From: Blautia_A aquisgranensis
GTDB taxonomy: Bacteria > Bacillota > Clostridia > Lachnospirales > Lachnospiraceae
Direction: 5' to 3'
DNA: 64,000 nucleotides
Assembly: GCF_040096615.1 (NCBI RefSeq)
Contig: NZ_JBBMEJ010000001.1
Coordinates: 310,001-374,000, forward strand
In this document: positions 25,463 to 34,334 of the stretch, piece after piece
Position numbering within the stretch: the first letter of the stretch is position 1
Layout: every line of letters begins with the position of its first letter
Notes under the pieces: model-generated
What the model was told of the DNA's origin: nothing
The model's input: the letters and a program-made list of their open reading frames with translations, nothing else
Database searches by the model: none
Made by a program: the position numbers and the translations under genes

Positions 25463-26677
25463 TTATCGTCCTCCAGCCATGAGAATCAGAAACGTCAGCA
25501 TGCACAGCACTTCCGCCGTAAAAAGTATCCGCATCAGAAGTGCACAGCCCTCCCCCATAGTACTGAACGCTTCCACAAGTCTTTTGTCTGAAACTGGCTG
25601 TGCCACAGCTGCCAGAAAGCGGTAGATCAGCGATAATAACCCATAACGGATCACAGGTCCCGCACCTGCTGCCACGACCACCAGAAGCAATACAACTCCC
25701 AGACTGTTCCGTACAAGAACTGCCGTCGTAAGAACCAGCTCTGTCACTGCGTTCACCGCGTTTCCAACTCCCGGAAGGGCACCGGCTGTTTTTCCTAATG
25801 CACTTCTTTTCAGAGAATCCATCACCGGTGCCACCAGCCCCCTTACTACCTGAAGTCCGGCCACCAGACCAAGCAGTGACTTTAAGCCCCAGGAGATCAG
25901 CGTCTCAATAAGCTCCGCCATTTTTCCCAGCATTTCCTCCCTGGAAAGATGATTGACAAACTTTAAAAGAATATAAAGGCTGACTCCCGGCAGCAGTATA
26001 TTTTCCAGGAGCCATTGAAACAGCCACACAAGAAGAATCACTCCCTGATAAAAAACAGCCGCGCTTGATGCCCCGGACGCTGCCGCTACCGCCATGAAAT
26101 ATACCGGTGAAAGCTCCTTCATAAACTCCGTCAGCCACCCCAGAACACCGGACAGAGACTGGCTGAGACCTGAAAAGCTGTTCATAAGAAGGGTAAACAC
26201 CAGAAGATACACCACATAAAAGCTGATTTCCCCGATCTGCCCATTGTCAAATGCGCCTGCGAATCCGGAAAAGGCAGCTGCAAATAATAACAGCAGCAGC
26301 AGTTTTGCGATCAGTCCTTTTTCCCGCTCAAAACCAGAAAAAAGGAGACTGTGCAGAAATTCCTGCACACTCTCCTCTGAGATCACATCCTCCCCTGACA
26401 GAAGTCTGTGAAAGGTATCTGTAACAGAAAAGCTGTTCTCACCAAGCATGGCATCTACCATATCCTGAAGGTCTGTAAGCTCCAGCTGACCGGTGAGCTG
26501 TTTTTCAGCACTTGTCATCTCTTCCTGCGAAGTCTCTTCTGATGAGGTTTCCGGCACTTTTTCCGAAGCCGCCTTCACACAGACAGAATTACAGAAAACA
26601 GGATTCCAAAAGGCTTCCCACAGAAACAGCACTGCCAGAACAGTCAACAGCCATCGGCCAATTCCATTTATTTTCAT
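25463..26677 (-). CDS. spoIIIAE: Stage III sporulation protein AE
   Basis: SpoIIIAE is the large polytopic membrane protein of the SpoIIIA complex. The 404-residue sequence has an N-terminal hydrophobic signal-like segment (about 8-30), an S/T/E-rich linker, and about eight membrane helices between residues 120 and 400. Family-like segments are LPGVSLYILLKFVNHLSREEMLGKMAELIETLISWGLKSLLG and the C-terminal LVEAFSTMGEGCALLMRIL. Its ATGA overlaps the spoIIIAD stop by 4 bp. Confidence 0.94.
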   Translation of the reverse strand: MKINGIGRWLLTVLAVLFLWEAFWNPVFCNSVCVKAASEKVPETSSEETSQEEMTSAEKQLTGQLELTDLQDMVDAMLGENSFSVTDTFHRLLSGEDVISEESVQEFLHSLLFSGFEREKGLIAKLLLLLLFAAAFSGFAGAFDNGQIGEISFYVVYLLVFTLLMNSFSGLSQSLSGVLGWLTEFMKELSPVYFMAVAAASGASSAAVFYQGVILLVWLFQWLLENILLPGVSLYILLKFVNHLSREEMLGKMAELIETLISWGLKSLLGLVAGLQVVRGLVAPVMDSLKRSALGKTAGALPGVGNAVNAVTELVLTTAVLVRNSLGVVLLLVVVAAGAGPVIRYGLLSLIYRFLAAVAQPVSDKRLVEAFSTMGEGCALLMRILFTAEVLCMLTFLILMAGGR

Positions 26678-27066
26678 GTGAGGAACCCCTGTATCGTATC
26701 CAGAAGCGCCAGCAGCACCGGCATACTTAGCACCATCACAGACAACCTGCAGAACAGCTCAATCTGCGTCCCTGTGGAGCCATACCCCGCATCCTTACAT
26801 ATTCCAGATGCAAATTGTCCGATATATGTGATCCCAATCATTTTCAGCAGAGTTGTAACGTAGCTTCCGTCAACCGGCAGGCTTTCCCTGAGCTGTTCCA
26901 GGGAATCAAAAAGATATCCGATCTTTCCCACAGCAAGTCCCAGAATCACAAGACCGATCCCCAGAGAAATCAGACTGACATACTCCGGTGCGCGGTCTTT
27001 CAGAAATATCGCCAGCAGCACACCACTCACTCCAAGAACTGAGATCCGCAAGATATCCAAAGTCAT
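26674..27066 (-). CDS. spoIIIAD: Stage III sporulation protein AD
   Basis: A small membrane protein of the SpoIIIA complex, 130 aa, with about four hydrophobic segments. Family-like stretches are GVSGVLLAIFLKDRAPEYVSLISLGIGLVIL and GITYIGQFASGICKDAGY. It is related to SpoIIIAC and follows it by 8 bp, and overlaps spoIIIAE by 4 bp. Confidence 0.94.
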   Translation of the reverse strand: MTLDILRISVLGVSGVLLAIFLKDRAPEYVSLISLGIGLVILGLAVGKIGYLFDSLEQLRESLPVDGSYVTTLLKMIGITYIGQFASGICKDAGYGSTGTQIELFCRLSVMVLSMPVLLALLDTIQGFLT

Positions 27067-27074
27067 CCTCCTCC

Positions 27075-27269
27075 CTACAGAACAAAAAGCCGCTGAATAT
27101 TTTCGAAAAGCTCATAAATGTACGGTACGATCCAGAACAACACGACCAGAAGACCGGAAAGACTTACCAGAAAAGCCTGCTCCTCTCTCCCGCTGTGTTT
27201 CAAAATCTGAGAGAGAACAGAGACCAGAATTCCTACTGCTCCGATCTTAAATATAATACTGACCTCCAA
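27075..27269 (-). CDS. spoIIIAC: Stage III sporulation protein AC
   Basis: A 64-residue protein with two membrane helices (IFKIGAVGILVSVLSQILKHSGREEQAFLVSLSGLLVVLFWI region), the standard length for SpoIIIAC. Start ATG 27269 is preceded by GGGAGGGATT. It sits in the AB-AC-AD order typical of the operon. Confidence 0.93.
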   Translation of the reverse strand: MEVSIIFKIGAVGILVSVLSQILKHSGREEQAFLVSLSGLLVVLFWIVPYIYELFENIQRLFVL

Positions 27270-27284
27270 AAAATCCCTCCCTTT

Positions 27285-27803
27285 TCACACAAGGAGCACC
27301 GCCATCAACAGCCCTCCAAGGACACCTAAGCTCCGGTACAGCTTCTTTTTTCCCCGGGCTTCTTCTTTCAGCTGTGCAATCTCTTCTTCCATAGCTTTTT
27401 CATATAACGACAGCTGTCTCCCCTGCATCTCCAGATTCAGATATCCCAGATATTCCCCGACAGAAAAAAAAGCGTCCTTTTCCCGTTGGGTAAGGCAGCT
27501 TTTTTTCAGGGATGCTTCCGCACATTCCCTGCATATCTGTGAGAGTTTTTCTCCATTTCCCGCTTTCATCCTGTCCGCGGCATTTACAAGAAATTCTCTG
27601 TATTTTCCATTCATTCTTCCGGCCACTCCGTAAAAAGCATCCGGAAGCGATGCATTTCCTCCCGTGATCTCTCCTTTCAGGCAGATCACTATCTGAAGCA
27701 GCATCTCAAGTGTATGTATTCTCTCCGAAAGCCTCATGCTCTGGGAAAATCCCATACCGGCTCCTGCAGTTACTACAAGAATAAAGCCTACAATTCTGTA
27801 CAT
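27285..27803 (-). CDS. spoIIIAB: Stage III sporulation protein AB
   Basis: SpoIIIAB resembles a type II secretion inner-membrane platform protein (GspF half). The protein has an N-terminal membrane segment (MYRIVGFILVVTAGAGMGFSQS) and a C-terminal one (SLGVLGGLLMAVLLV) flanking a helical cytoplasmic domain. ATG 27803 has GGGA seven bases upstream and gives 172 aa; an ATG two codons earlier (27809) is possible. Either start overlaps the spoIIIAA 3' end. Confidence 0.92.
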   Translation of the reverse strand: MYRIVGFILVVTAGAGMGFSQSMRLSERIHTLEMLLQIVICLKGEITGGNASLPDAFYGVAGRMNGKYREFLVNAADRMKAGNGEKLSQICRECAEASLKKSCLTQREKDAFFSVGEYLGYLNLEMQGRQLSLYEKAMEEEIAQLKEEARGKKKLYRSLGVLGGLLMAVLLV

Positions 27804-28720
27804 AGACATTTCCCATTTCCGTCATAGATTCCTTCTACGATTCCGGCGCGGTCATGTCTGCCCAGAAAAATATATCTCTGAAATACTTTTGCTTCCCAGA
27901 GCTTCCGGAAAAAAGGCTGGCTCAAAGTCTCTTCCACGGAATCACCGTGAGCCGTTGCGATCAGACGGCAGCCACAGTGGATTACCGACTCCACAGCCTT
28001 AAAATCCTCTTCTTTTCCAAGCTCGTCCACAGCCACCACGACCGGAGACATGGAACGGATCAGCATCTGCATTCCCTCAGCTTTCGGGCAACCGTCCAGA
28101 ATATCTGTCCGCATTCCCAGATCATTCTGCGGTATCCCCTGGTAGCAGCCGGCAAGCTCACTGCGCTCGTCCACAACTCCCACTGTGACACCGGAAATAT
28201 TCCCCCAGCCATTACTCATCTGCCGGATAATGTCTCGAAGAAGCGTTGTTTTTCCGCATCTTGGTGGCGAAACGATCAGGGTATGCATGATCTGTTCTCT
28301 CGTCTGTATATAAGGCATCACAGCCTCCGCGCAGCCCTTGATCTCATGGGCCAGACGCACATTGATGCAGGAAATGTATTTCATCCCCCGGATCCGGTTT
28401 CCGTCCAGGATCACCTTTCCGGTAACTCCCACACGATGTCCTCCCTGTACGCTCAGAAAGCCCTGGCGTATCTCATCTTCATAGGCATACAGAGAATAAC
28501 CGCTGACATACTCCAGAGTCTCTTTCAGATCCTCCCGTGTCACCAGGTAAGGCTCCGTGTCTTTCTGTCTTAAGAAGCACTCGCCTCCGTCATAGGTAAG
28601 GAACAGAGGTCTTCCTACCCGGAGACGTATCTCATACAGTTTATCATAATCAAGATCCGCATCTATCAGAAGCTGGCGGACATTGCTGGCAAACAGGTTC
28701 TGAATCTGGTTTGCGTCCAT
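27788..28720 (-). CDS. spoIIIAA: Stage III sporulation protein AA (ATPase)
   Basis: SpoIIIAA is the secretion-type ATPase thought to power the mother-cell-to-forespore channel. The 310-residue protein has Walker A SPPRCGKTT (about residues 171-179), Walker B-like VVAVDELGKEEDF (about 231-243) and the family segment GCRLIATAHGDSVEE. No membrane segment is seen. It is the first gene of the eight-gene operon AA-AH. I did not find a clear sigma-E promoter in the 81 bp upstream. Confidence 0.95.
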   Translation of the reverse strand: MDANQIQNLFASNVRQLLIDADLDYDKLYEIRLRVGRPLFLTYDGGECFLRQKDTEPYLVTREDLKETLEYVSGYSLYAYEDEIRQGFLSVQGGHRVGVTGKVILDGNRIRGMKYISCINVRLAHEIKGCAEAVMPYIQTREQIMHTLIVSPPRCGKTTLLRDIIRQMSNGWGNISGVTVGVVDERSELAGCYQGIPQNDLGMRTDILDGCPKAEGMQMLIRSMSPVVVAVDELGKEEDFKAVESVIHCGCRLIATAHGDSVEETLSQPFFRKLWEAKVFQRYIFLGRHDRAGIVEGIYDGNGKCLCTEL

Positions 28721-28801
28721 TTTTTCACCTCTTACACTTAAATATATTGCGGATGTCCCTGATTTAGTACCCTCTGTATCACAGCATTTCCTGTTTCTCT
28801 G

Positions 28802-29956
28802 TTATTCTGTCAGGAAAAACAGGCTCTCACTTTCTCCCTCATCATAGGTTTCCATCTTGGGGAGACTCAGCTTCAGTACCCTGTCCACAATATTTACAGA
28901 AGACGCACGGTATGCATAGGCACAGGATTCAAACATCACATAGAGATTATCACCCTCTACCACGATCTGTTCCAGCCGTTCCGGAAACCGGTAAGTCCTG
29001 GCAGAATTCTCATTTACATACAAACGCTTATCTGACTGCTCGTAAACCACCAGCCTTGATGGCAGGATTCCAAAGGAATGGGAGATCAGAAGCTTGTCAT
29101 TATAAAAAGCCATTCCCTGAGCCTGTTCTGATATGGTCGAGTAATCCAGGGGAACTGCCATCTCAAAATTCATGCCCAGCTCTTCATCCATGGTATTGAT
29201 CAGATTTCCGTCTGCGTCAACTCCGTATCGTGCAATTACACTTTCGTTATATTTTTCAAAGCAGCCTACATACAGACATCCTTCATAAAAAGTCATAAAG
29301 GAATCCCTTACGATTCCATAAAGGCTGACCGTCTGGAATGTATCCACCGGCATATGGCTCTCGTCATAATCGTAGGCTTCTATTGTATCCATTTTTATAC
29401 TGACTGCCTGTGCGATCCCATTAATATTGGAAGAGTACCACAGAACCTTATGTTTCGAATCGTAGGCAAGTCCTCCCACATGAGGCTGTCCAGGCAGTAT
29501 CACTTCTTTTAAAAAATTATGTGTTTCCTTGTCGATCACGTAAATGACCGAGTTATGCTTCTGTGTACTGCAGTATGCACTGACCAGCACATAATCCTCG
29601 GTAACTGCCAGTCCCTGCGGCGTCATGGACGTACACATAGCCGGTGTTGCACCCTTCGCCGTAAGCAGCGTTCTGGTGTTTTTCAGTCCCGGGATCGCAT
29701 AGGTTCCGTATTCTTTCTCCTTTTCGCGCCCGTCAAAGGCATAATAAGAAAAAGCTTCCTTCTGGGAAAGCATCTGTATCTGTCCCCACAGTGTATACAC
29801 AGCAGAAGCTCTGTTTGTTACCACAGCCTTCGTCGGCAGCTCTGTCCTGGCTCTGTAGACAAACGCATATAAAAAATAACACATAGCCAGCACAAAAACA
29901 ACTGCCAGTATCTTCAAAATAAAAAGCCGGAAGCTGCGTTTCATCTCTTTGTTCAT
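28802..29956 (-). CDS. Membrane-anchored beta-propeller-like protein of unknown function
   Basis: I do not recognise a named family. The 384-residue protein has one N-terminal membrane helix (about residues 10-30) with a positively charged start, so the bulk is predicted to be extracytoplasmic. The rest is a series of beta-rich blocks reminiscent of YncE-type or NHL-type propellers, for example YVLVSAYCSTQKHNSVIYVID, HVGGLAYDSKHKVLWYSS and GCLYVGCFEKYNESVIARYGV. It has a few Cys residues and no catalytic motif. It follows the Sfp-type transferase by 20 bp and precedes the spoIIIA operon, whose function might or might not be related. A binding or scaffold role is a guess. Confidence 0.6.
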   Translation of the reverse strand: MNKEMKRSFRLFILKILAVVFVLAMCYFLYAFVYRARTELPTKAVVTNRASAVYTLWGQIQMLSQKEAFSYYAFDGREKEKEYGTYAIPGLKNTRTLLTAKGATPAMCTSMTPQGLAVTEDYVLVSAYCSTQKHNSVIYVIDKETHNFLKEVILPGQPHVGGLAYDSKHKVLWYSSNINGIAQAVSIKMDTIEAYDYDESHMPVDTFQTVSLYGIVRDSFMTFYEGCLYVGCFEKYNESVIARYGVDADGNLINTMDEELGMNFEMAVPLDYSTISEQAQGMAFYNDKLLISHSFGILPSRLVVYEQSDKRLYVNENSARTYRFPERLEQIVVEGDNLYVMFESCAYAYRASSVNIVDRVLKLSLPKMETYDEGESESLFFLTE

Positions 29957-29976
29957 TTTTTAAGTTTCTCTATTCG

Positions 29977-30525
29977 TTATTTCAGTATGATATCTTCATA
30001 TTCAAAACGCAGTTCCAGACTGTCTCTGGACCACACTGCGCCACTGTATCCCGGCTCCATCTCCAACATCATATAATTTCCCCTATCCATAGGAATAGTC
30101 CTAAGATCTCTGGAAAGTCCCTCCCCGGTCCATTTAATATATGCCTCCCGAAGAACCCACTGGGCAAAAAAAGCTTTCTCCACATCGTCTGCTTCCAGAA
30201 TCTCTCTTACCATATCTGTCGGCACAAGCCTTTCAAGAATACGCTCATAGTTCACTTTTTTATGAATCTGTATATCGATTCCCACCTCTTCACCTGCAAA
30301 CAGACACATTACATATTTCCCTGAGTGAGTAATGTTATAATGTATCTTCGGAAGCAGGGTAAAAAACGGTTTCCCATGTTCCCCCTTGGAGCGTGGTTCA
30401 AACGCAAGCTTCCTGCCGAACTCTCTCTCTAGCCCAATCCCCAGAAGCTTTTCCCCGATCATATGCTCCATATTCTTGTTGTCGTATTCGTCTCTGATTT
30501 TCGTGTAATATATGATCCCATTCAT
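29977..30525 (-). CDS. Sfp-type 4'-phosphopantetheinyl transferase
   Basis: It moves the phosphopantetheine arm of CoA to a Ser of carrier proteins. The 182-residue protein has the P1-P3 motifs: HYNITHSGKYVMCLFAG (about 81-97), VGIDIQ (about 100-105), and FFAQWVLREAYIKWTGEGL (about 142-160) containing the Mg2+ ligand residues and the catalytic Lys. The short length resembles AcpT/HetI-like enzymes more than full Sfp. ATGA overlaps the upstream helicase stop. acpP lies 3.4 kb upstream; no polyketide or peptide synthetase gene is in the window, so its carrier partner is unknown. Confidence 0.88.
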   Translation of the reverse strand: MNGIIYYTKIRDEYDNKNMEHMIGEKLLGIGLEREFGRKLAFEPRSKGEHGKPFFTLLPKIHYNITHSGKYVMCLFAGEEVGIDIQIHKKVNYERILERLVPTDMVREILEADDVEKAFFAQWVLREAYIKWTGEGLSRDLRTIPMDRGNYMMLEMEPGYSGAVWSRDSLELRFEYEDIILK

Positions 30526-32348
30526 AATCCGGCCTCCTCAAGAAAACGGGATGGTTCCCGTTCTTTATCATACTGTTGTCTCACATAGCACAGGCAGAGT
30601 TTTTTTCTTGCCCGTGTCATCCCAACGTAGAAAAGTCTCCGTTCTTCCTCGAGATGCGCCTCCAGAACAGCTTTCCGGTAAGGCATACTGCCTTCATTAA
30701 CATTCATGATGTAGACTCTGTCATACTCCAGGCCTTTTACTGCATGAAGAGTGGATATCACAGCACCTTCTCTTTTTATGTCCTGCTTCTTCGCCTGTTC
30801 TTCAAGCTTCCTGGTATATTCATCCATGTAAGCCAGCCACTCCTCCAGTGTTTTCATCCCTCTGGCACTTTCGTGAATCCTGTCAAGTGTTTCGCGGAGC
30901 TCCTCTGGCTTTATTTTACGATACCTCGCGTATTCCTGCAAGTATTCTTCGTATCCCATTCCATTTCGAATGAAATTGATGGCCGCATAGGGAGCCATGG
31001 TTCTGAGGATTCTGAGATGCGTTTCCATAGTCGTGATCCGGTCACACATCCAGTCCTTGTCCTTATAATACTCACCCAGCTTCTTAAAATCTACCGTCTT
31101 TTCAGCGAGGGCATCTCTGGATATGTAACGGTTCGGCCGGTTCATGATCTCCAGAAAAGTGCTTCTGCTCCGGTCTCCCTGCGCCATTTTGAGATAGGCA
31201 ATCATATTTCTGCAGATCCAGTGTCGGAACAGGTTGGGCAGTTTTTCCTTCATGGTAAAAGGAACTCCGTACTCCATCAGAGCAACTACCAGTCCCTCTG
31301 CCTCCTGATTCGTGCGGAAAAGAAAAGCTGTGTCCTCGATACTTTCGCCGTTTTCCATACGATTTTTCAGAGTTCCTGCTACTGCCATATATTCATCTCT
31401 TGGATTTCGAAATTCCAGAACCTTCACCGGCTCTCCCATCTCATTGGGAGTAGAGAGTTTTTTCACATAACGGTTTTCGTTATTATCGATCACCTTTATT
31501 GCGGTGTTTAAAATATTTCCACTGCAACGGTAATTAATGTTCAGAAGCACAGTTTCCGCATTCTTAAAATCTTCCGGAAAATTCAGCATGATCTCCGGAC
31601 GGGCTCCACGGAAATGATAGATCGACTGGTCATCATCCCCCACCACAAACAGATTATTCTCCGGCGCAGCCAGCATTTTTACAATATCGTACTGAAGCTG
31701 ATTGATGTCCTGAAACTCATCTACCAGAATGTAGCGAAATTTTTTCTGCCAGGCTGCCAGAATATCCTTTCTCTTCCGGAGCAGCTCATAGCAGCTTAAA
31801 AGCATATCATCAAAATCAAGCTTTCTTCTTTCGTTGAGGACTCTTCTATATCCCCGAAAGATCTGGCGGAACACTTCATCCGGGCAGCAGGAGGAATAAT
31901 AATGCTCCAGGGCGATCCTTCCACCTTTTACAACGCTGATCTCCTTTGCCACATCCTCCACAAAATCCCCTTCCTGGGGCTGTTCCGCAGCACAGCTTAC
32001 GACCAGTTCCCTGAGAATCGCATATTTCTCTTCTTCCGAGAGAATATTTCCTCCATCCAGACCATAAGCCTGTTTCAGGATTCCATAAAATACTCCGTGA
32101 AAGGTTCCAAAAGTTACACCGGTTCTCTGAACACCGGTAAATTTCAGAAACCGTTCTTTCATTTCTACTGCTGCAGCTCTGGAAAAAGTCACAACAAGAA
32201 CAGAGGAAGCCGGTATCTTCCCCTCCTGTATCATATGTGCTGTTCTCTCTACAATGACGGAGGTTTTCCCCGAACCGGGGCCTGCCAGAACCATCATAGG
32301 CCCTGACAGGTGGGCGATCGCCCTTTTTTGAGATGGATTTCGTTTCAT
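30522..32348 (-). CDS. UvrD/PcrA-like superfamily 1 DNA helicase
   Basis: A 3'-5' DNA helicase. Starting at ATG 32348, 7 bp after the gltX stop, the 608-residue protein has NPSQKRAI (Q motif), Walker A AGPGSGKTSVIVERTA (about 22-37), motif Ia VVTFSRAAAVEMKERF, Walker B ILVDEFQDINQLQ, GDDDQSIYHFRGA (motif III), motif V TLHAVKGLEYDRVYI and motif VI LFYVGMTRARKKLCL. It is shorter than PcrA/UvrD (about 720-750 aa) and ends soon after motif VI, without the C-terminal RNA-polymerase-binding tail, so it may be a specialised relative. An upstream extension inside gltX is open but unlikely. Confidence 0.93.
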   Translation of the reverse strand: MKRNPSQKRAIAHLSGPMMVLAGPGSGKTSVIVERTAHMIQEGKIPASSVLVVTFSRAAAVEMKERFLKFTGVQRTGVTFGTFHGVFYGILKQAYGLDGGNILSEEEKYAILRELVVSCAAEQPQEGDFVEDVAKEISVVKGGRIALEHYYSSCCPDEVFRQIFRGYRRVLNERRKLDFDDMLLSCYELLRKRKDILAAWQKKFRYILVDEFQDINQLQYDIVKMLAAPENNLFVVGDDDQSIYHFRGARPEIMLNFPEDFKNAETVLLNINYRCSGNILNTAIKVIDNNENRYVKKLSTPNEMGEPVKVLEFRNPRDEYMAVAGTLKNRMENGESIEDTAFLFRTNQEAEGLVVALMEYGVPFTMKEKLPNLFRHWICRNMIAYLKMAQGDRSRSTFLEIMNRPNRYISRDALAEKTVDFKKLGEYYKDKDWMCDRITTMETHLRILRTMAPYAAINFIRNGMGYEEYLQEYARYRKIKPEELRETLDRIHESARGMKTLEEWLAYMDEYTRKLEEQAKKQDIKREGAVISTLHAVKGLEYDRVYIMNVNEGSMPYRKAVLEAHLEEERRLFYVGMTRARKKLCLCYVRQQYDKEREPSRFLEEAGL

Positions 32349-32355
32349 GTCTGAA

Positions 32356-33807
32356 TTATTTTTCAAGCTTTTCGATTGCTGCATGAACACGTTTCAGTGT
32401 CTCTTCCTTGCCGATAATCTCCATGATCTCTGTAGCACCGGCCGGTGTCATCTGCTTGCCGGACACAGCGGTTCTAAGCGGCCACATTACATATCCGTTC
32501 TTATAGCCATGCTCTTTCACAAACACACTTAAAGAAGCATACAGTGGATCATTGGTGTAATCCTCCTGTGCCTCAAGCACCGGAAGTACTTCCTTCAGTA
32601 CTGCAAGAGAAGTCTCCTCTGTTGTTTTCATTTTTTTGTGGCAGTACATTGCACTGTCATACTCCGGAACTGCCTCAAAGAAATCTACGAGAGCCGGAAT
32701 CTCCGGAAATACCTCGATTCTTGTCTGAACCATTCCTGCGATTTTTTTAAGATTGAAGTCTTTTGTGAGGGCTTCCTTCAGATACGGAAGTGCTCTCTCA
32801 TAGAAAGCTTCCGGATCCATCTTCTTGATGTACTCACCGTTCATCCATTTCAGTTTGGCAATATCAAAAACTGCCGGTGATTTATTGATATGATGATAAT
32901 CAAATGCCTCCACAAGCTCCGGAAGCGTAAAGATCTCACGGTTATCTGCCGGGCTCCATCCAAGGAGTGCAACATAATTGATCACTGCCTCGGAAACAAA
33001 TCCCTGATCGATCAGATCCTCATAGGAGGAATGTCCACATCTCTTGGAAAGCTTCTGATGTGTCTCGTCTGTGATCAGCGGACAGTGAACATAAACCGGA
33101 ATATCCCATCCAAATGCCTCATAAATACGGTTGTATTTCGGTGCGGAGGAAAGATACTCGTTTCCTCTTACTACATGCGTGATTCCCATAAGATGGTCAT
33201 CAATAACATTTGCAAAATTATAAGTCGGATATCCGTCGGATTTAATCAGGATCAGATCCTCCATCTCCTCATTATTGACTGTGATATCTCCGTAGATCAC
33301 ATCATGGAATGTAGTAGTTCCCTCTGTTGGCATATTGAAACGGATAACATGCGGCTCTCCTGCATCCAGACGGCGCTGAACCTCTTCCTTGGAAAGATTC
33401 AGACATCTCTTATCGTAGATAGAAATCTCCTTGCCTGCAACAGTACGCTTCATGCTCTCCAGCTCTTCCTTTCCACAGAAACAGTAATATGCATCCCCCT
33501 GCTCGATCAGCTGTTTCGCATATTTCAGATACATACCGGACGCCTGACGCTCACTCTGTACATAAGGACCGACGCCTCCGTCCTTGTCCGGACCCTCATC
33601 ATGAAGAAGTCCTGTCTTCTCAAGAGTACGGTAGATGATATCTACAGCTCCCTCAACGTAACGTTCCTGGTCTGTATCTTCAATACGGAGGATGAAATCT
33701 CCGCCTTCATGTTTCGCGATCAAATAAGCGTAAAGAGCTGTTCTTAAGTTACCCACATGCATTCTTCCTGTAGGGCTCGGTGCAAATCTTGTTCTGATCT
33801 TTGTCAT
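32356..33807 (-). CDS. gltX: Glutamyl-tRNA synthetase
   Basis: GltX charges tRNA-Glu. The 483-residue class I enzyme has the HIGH-type motif APSPTGRMHVGNL (about residues 8-20) and the KMSKS-type motif KLSKRCGHSS (near 250). The catalytic domain (1-320) is followed by the helical anticodon-binding domain. ATG 33807 starts MTKIRTRFAPSPTG and is preceded by ACGAGGAGAAAAG. It begins a chain gltX-helicase-Sfp-propeller. Confidence 0.97.
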   Translation of the reverse strand: MTKIRTRFAPSPTGRMHVGNLRTALYAYLIAKHEGGDFILRIEDTDQERYVEGAVDIIYRTLEKTGLLHDEGPDKDGGVGPYVQSERQASGMYLKYAKQLIEQGDAYYCFCGKEELESMKRTVAGKEISIYDKRCLNLSKEEVQRRLDAGEPHVIRFNMPTEGTTTFHDVIYGDITVNNEEMEDLILIKSDGYPTYNFANVIDDHLMGITHVVRGNEYLSSAPKYNRIYEAFGWDIPVYVHCPLITDETHQKLSKRCGHSSYEDLIDQGFVSEAVINYVALLGWSPADNREIFTLPELVEAFDYHHINKSPAVFDIAKLKWMNGEYIKKMDPEAFYERALPYLKEALTKDFNLKKIAGMVQTRIEVFPEIPALVDFFEAVPEYDSAMYCHKKMKTTEETSLAVLKEVLPVLEAQEDYTNDPLYASLSVFVKEHGYKNGYVMWPLRTAVSGKQMTPAGATEIMEIIGKEETLKRVHAAIEKLEK

Positions 33808-33848
33808 TTCTTTTCTCCTCGTTTTTGTTGATTCTCATTATAGATGCT

Positions 33849-33877
33849 ATTATATACCTAAATCCTTCAAAATGTCC
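33849..33877 (-). promoter_or_regulatory. gltX promoter
   Basis: Minus strand TATAAT (33849-33854) lies 42 bp before the gltX start; a GGACAT element, close to TTGACA, sits 17 nt upstream (33872-33877). Confidence 0.45.
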
Positions 33878-33904
33878 ATAGAAAATCCCTAATAGCCATA
33901 ATGC

Positions 33905-33944
33905 AAAAAAGATCCCCTGAGACATCACCGTCCCAGAGGATCCC
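33905..33944 (-). terminator. Intrinsic terminator downstream of acpP
   Basis: Minus strand GGGATCCTCTGGGAC pairs with GTCTCAGGGGATC and runs into six T (to 33905). It ends 13 bp after the acpP stop. Confidence 0.85.
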
Positions 33945-33956
33945 GTATCATTCCTC

Positions 33957-34190
33957 TTATGCTTCAATTCCTTTATTCTTAAGGTACTCGATCACATCTC
34001 CGACAGTATTCAGATCTGTAAGCTCCTCTGCCGGAATCTCAACATTGTACTCATCCTCAAGAGCCATAACCAGCTCAAACAGATCGAGGGAGTCAGCTCC
34101 AAGATCATCTTTAAAAGATGTCTCCGGTGTAATTGTAGATGCCTCACAGTTTAACTGCTCTGCAAGCAGTTCTTTCATTCTTTCTAACAT
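33957..34190 (-). CDS. acpP: Acyl carrier protein
   Basis: ACP carries growing acyl chains on a phosphopantetheine arm for fatty acid synthesis. The 77-residue acidic four-helix protein has the modification site DDLGADSLDLFELVMALEDEYN, where Ser of GADSLD is the attachment residue. The preceding GAAATTAAAGGAGAAAATACG carries the ribosome site. It is a single-gene unit with its own promoter and terminator; the Sfp-type transferase nearby is not in the same transcript. Fatty acid synthase genes are not in the window. Confidence 0.96.
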   Translation of the reverse strand: MLERMKELLAEQLNCEASTITPETSFKDDLGADSLDLFELVMALEDEYNVEIPAEELTDLNTVGDVIEYLKNKGIEA

Positions 34191-34249
34191 ATCGTATTTT
34201 CTCCTTTAATCATCATTACAGAACGAATCTGTTTCCTCTTTTTGAGCAA

Positions 34250-34278
34250 AGTATATAGTCTGCAAAAACAGTTGTCAA
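34250..34278 (-). promoter_or_regulatory. acpP promoter
   Basis: Minus strand TTGACA (34273-34278) and TATACT (34250-34255) with a 17-nt spacer, 60 bp before acpP. Both boxes are near consensus, fitting strong constitutive expression of ACP. Confidence 0.75.
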
Positions 34279-34334
34279 GAGGATTTTCCCAAAAAATGGC
34301 TATATAGCAAAAATATTTTGATTTTAAAACTATT

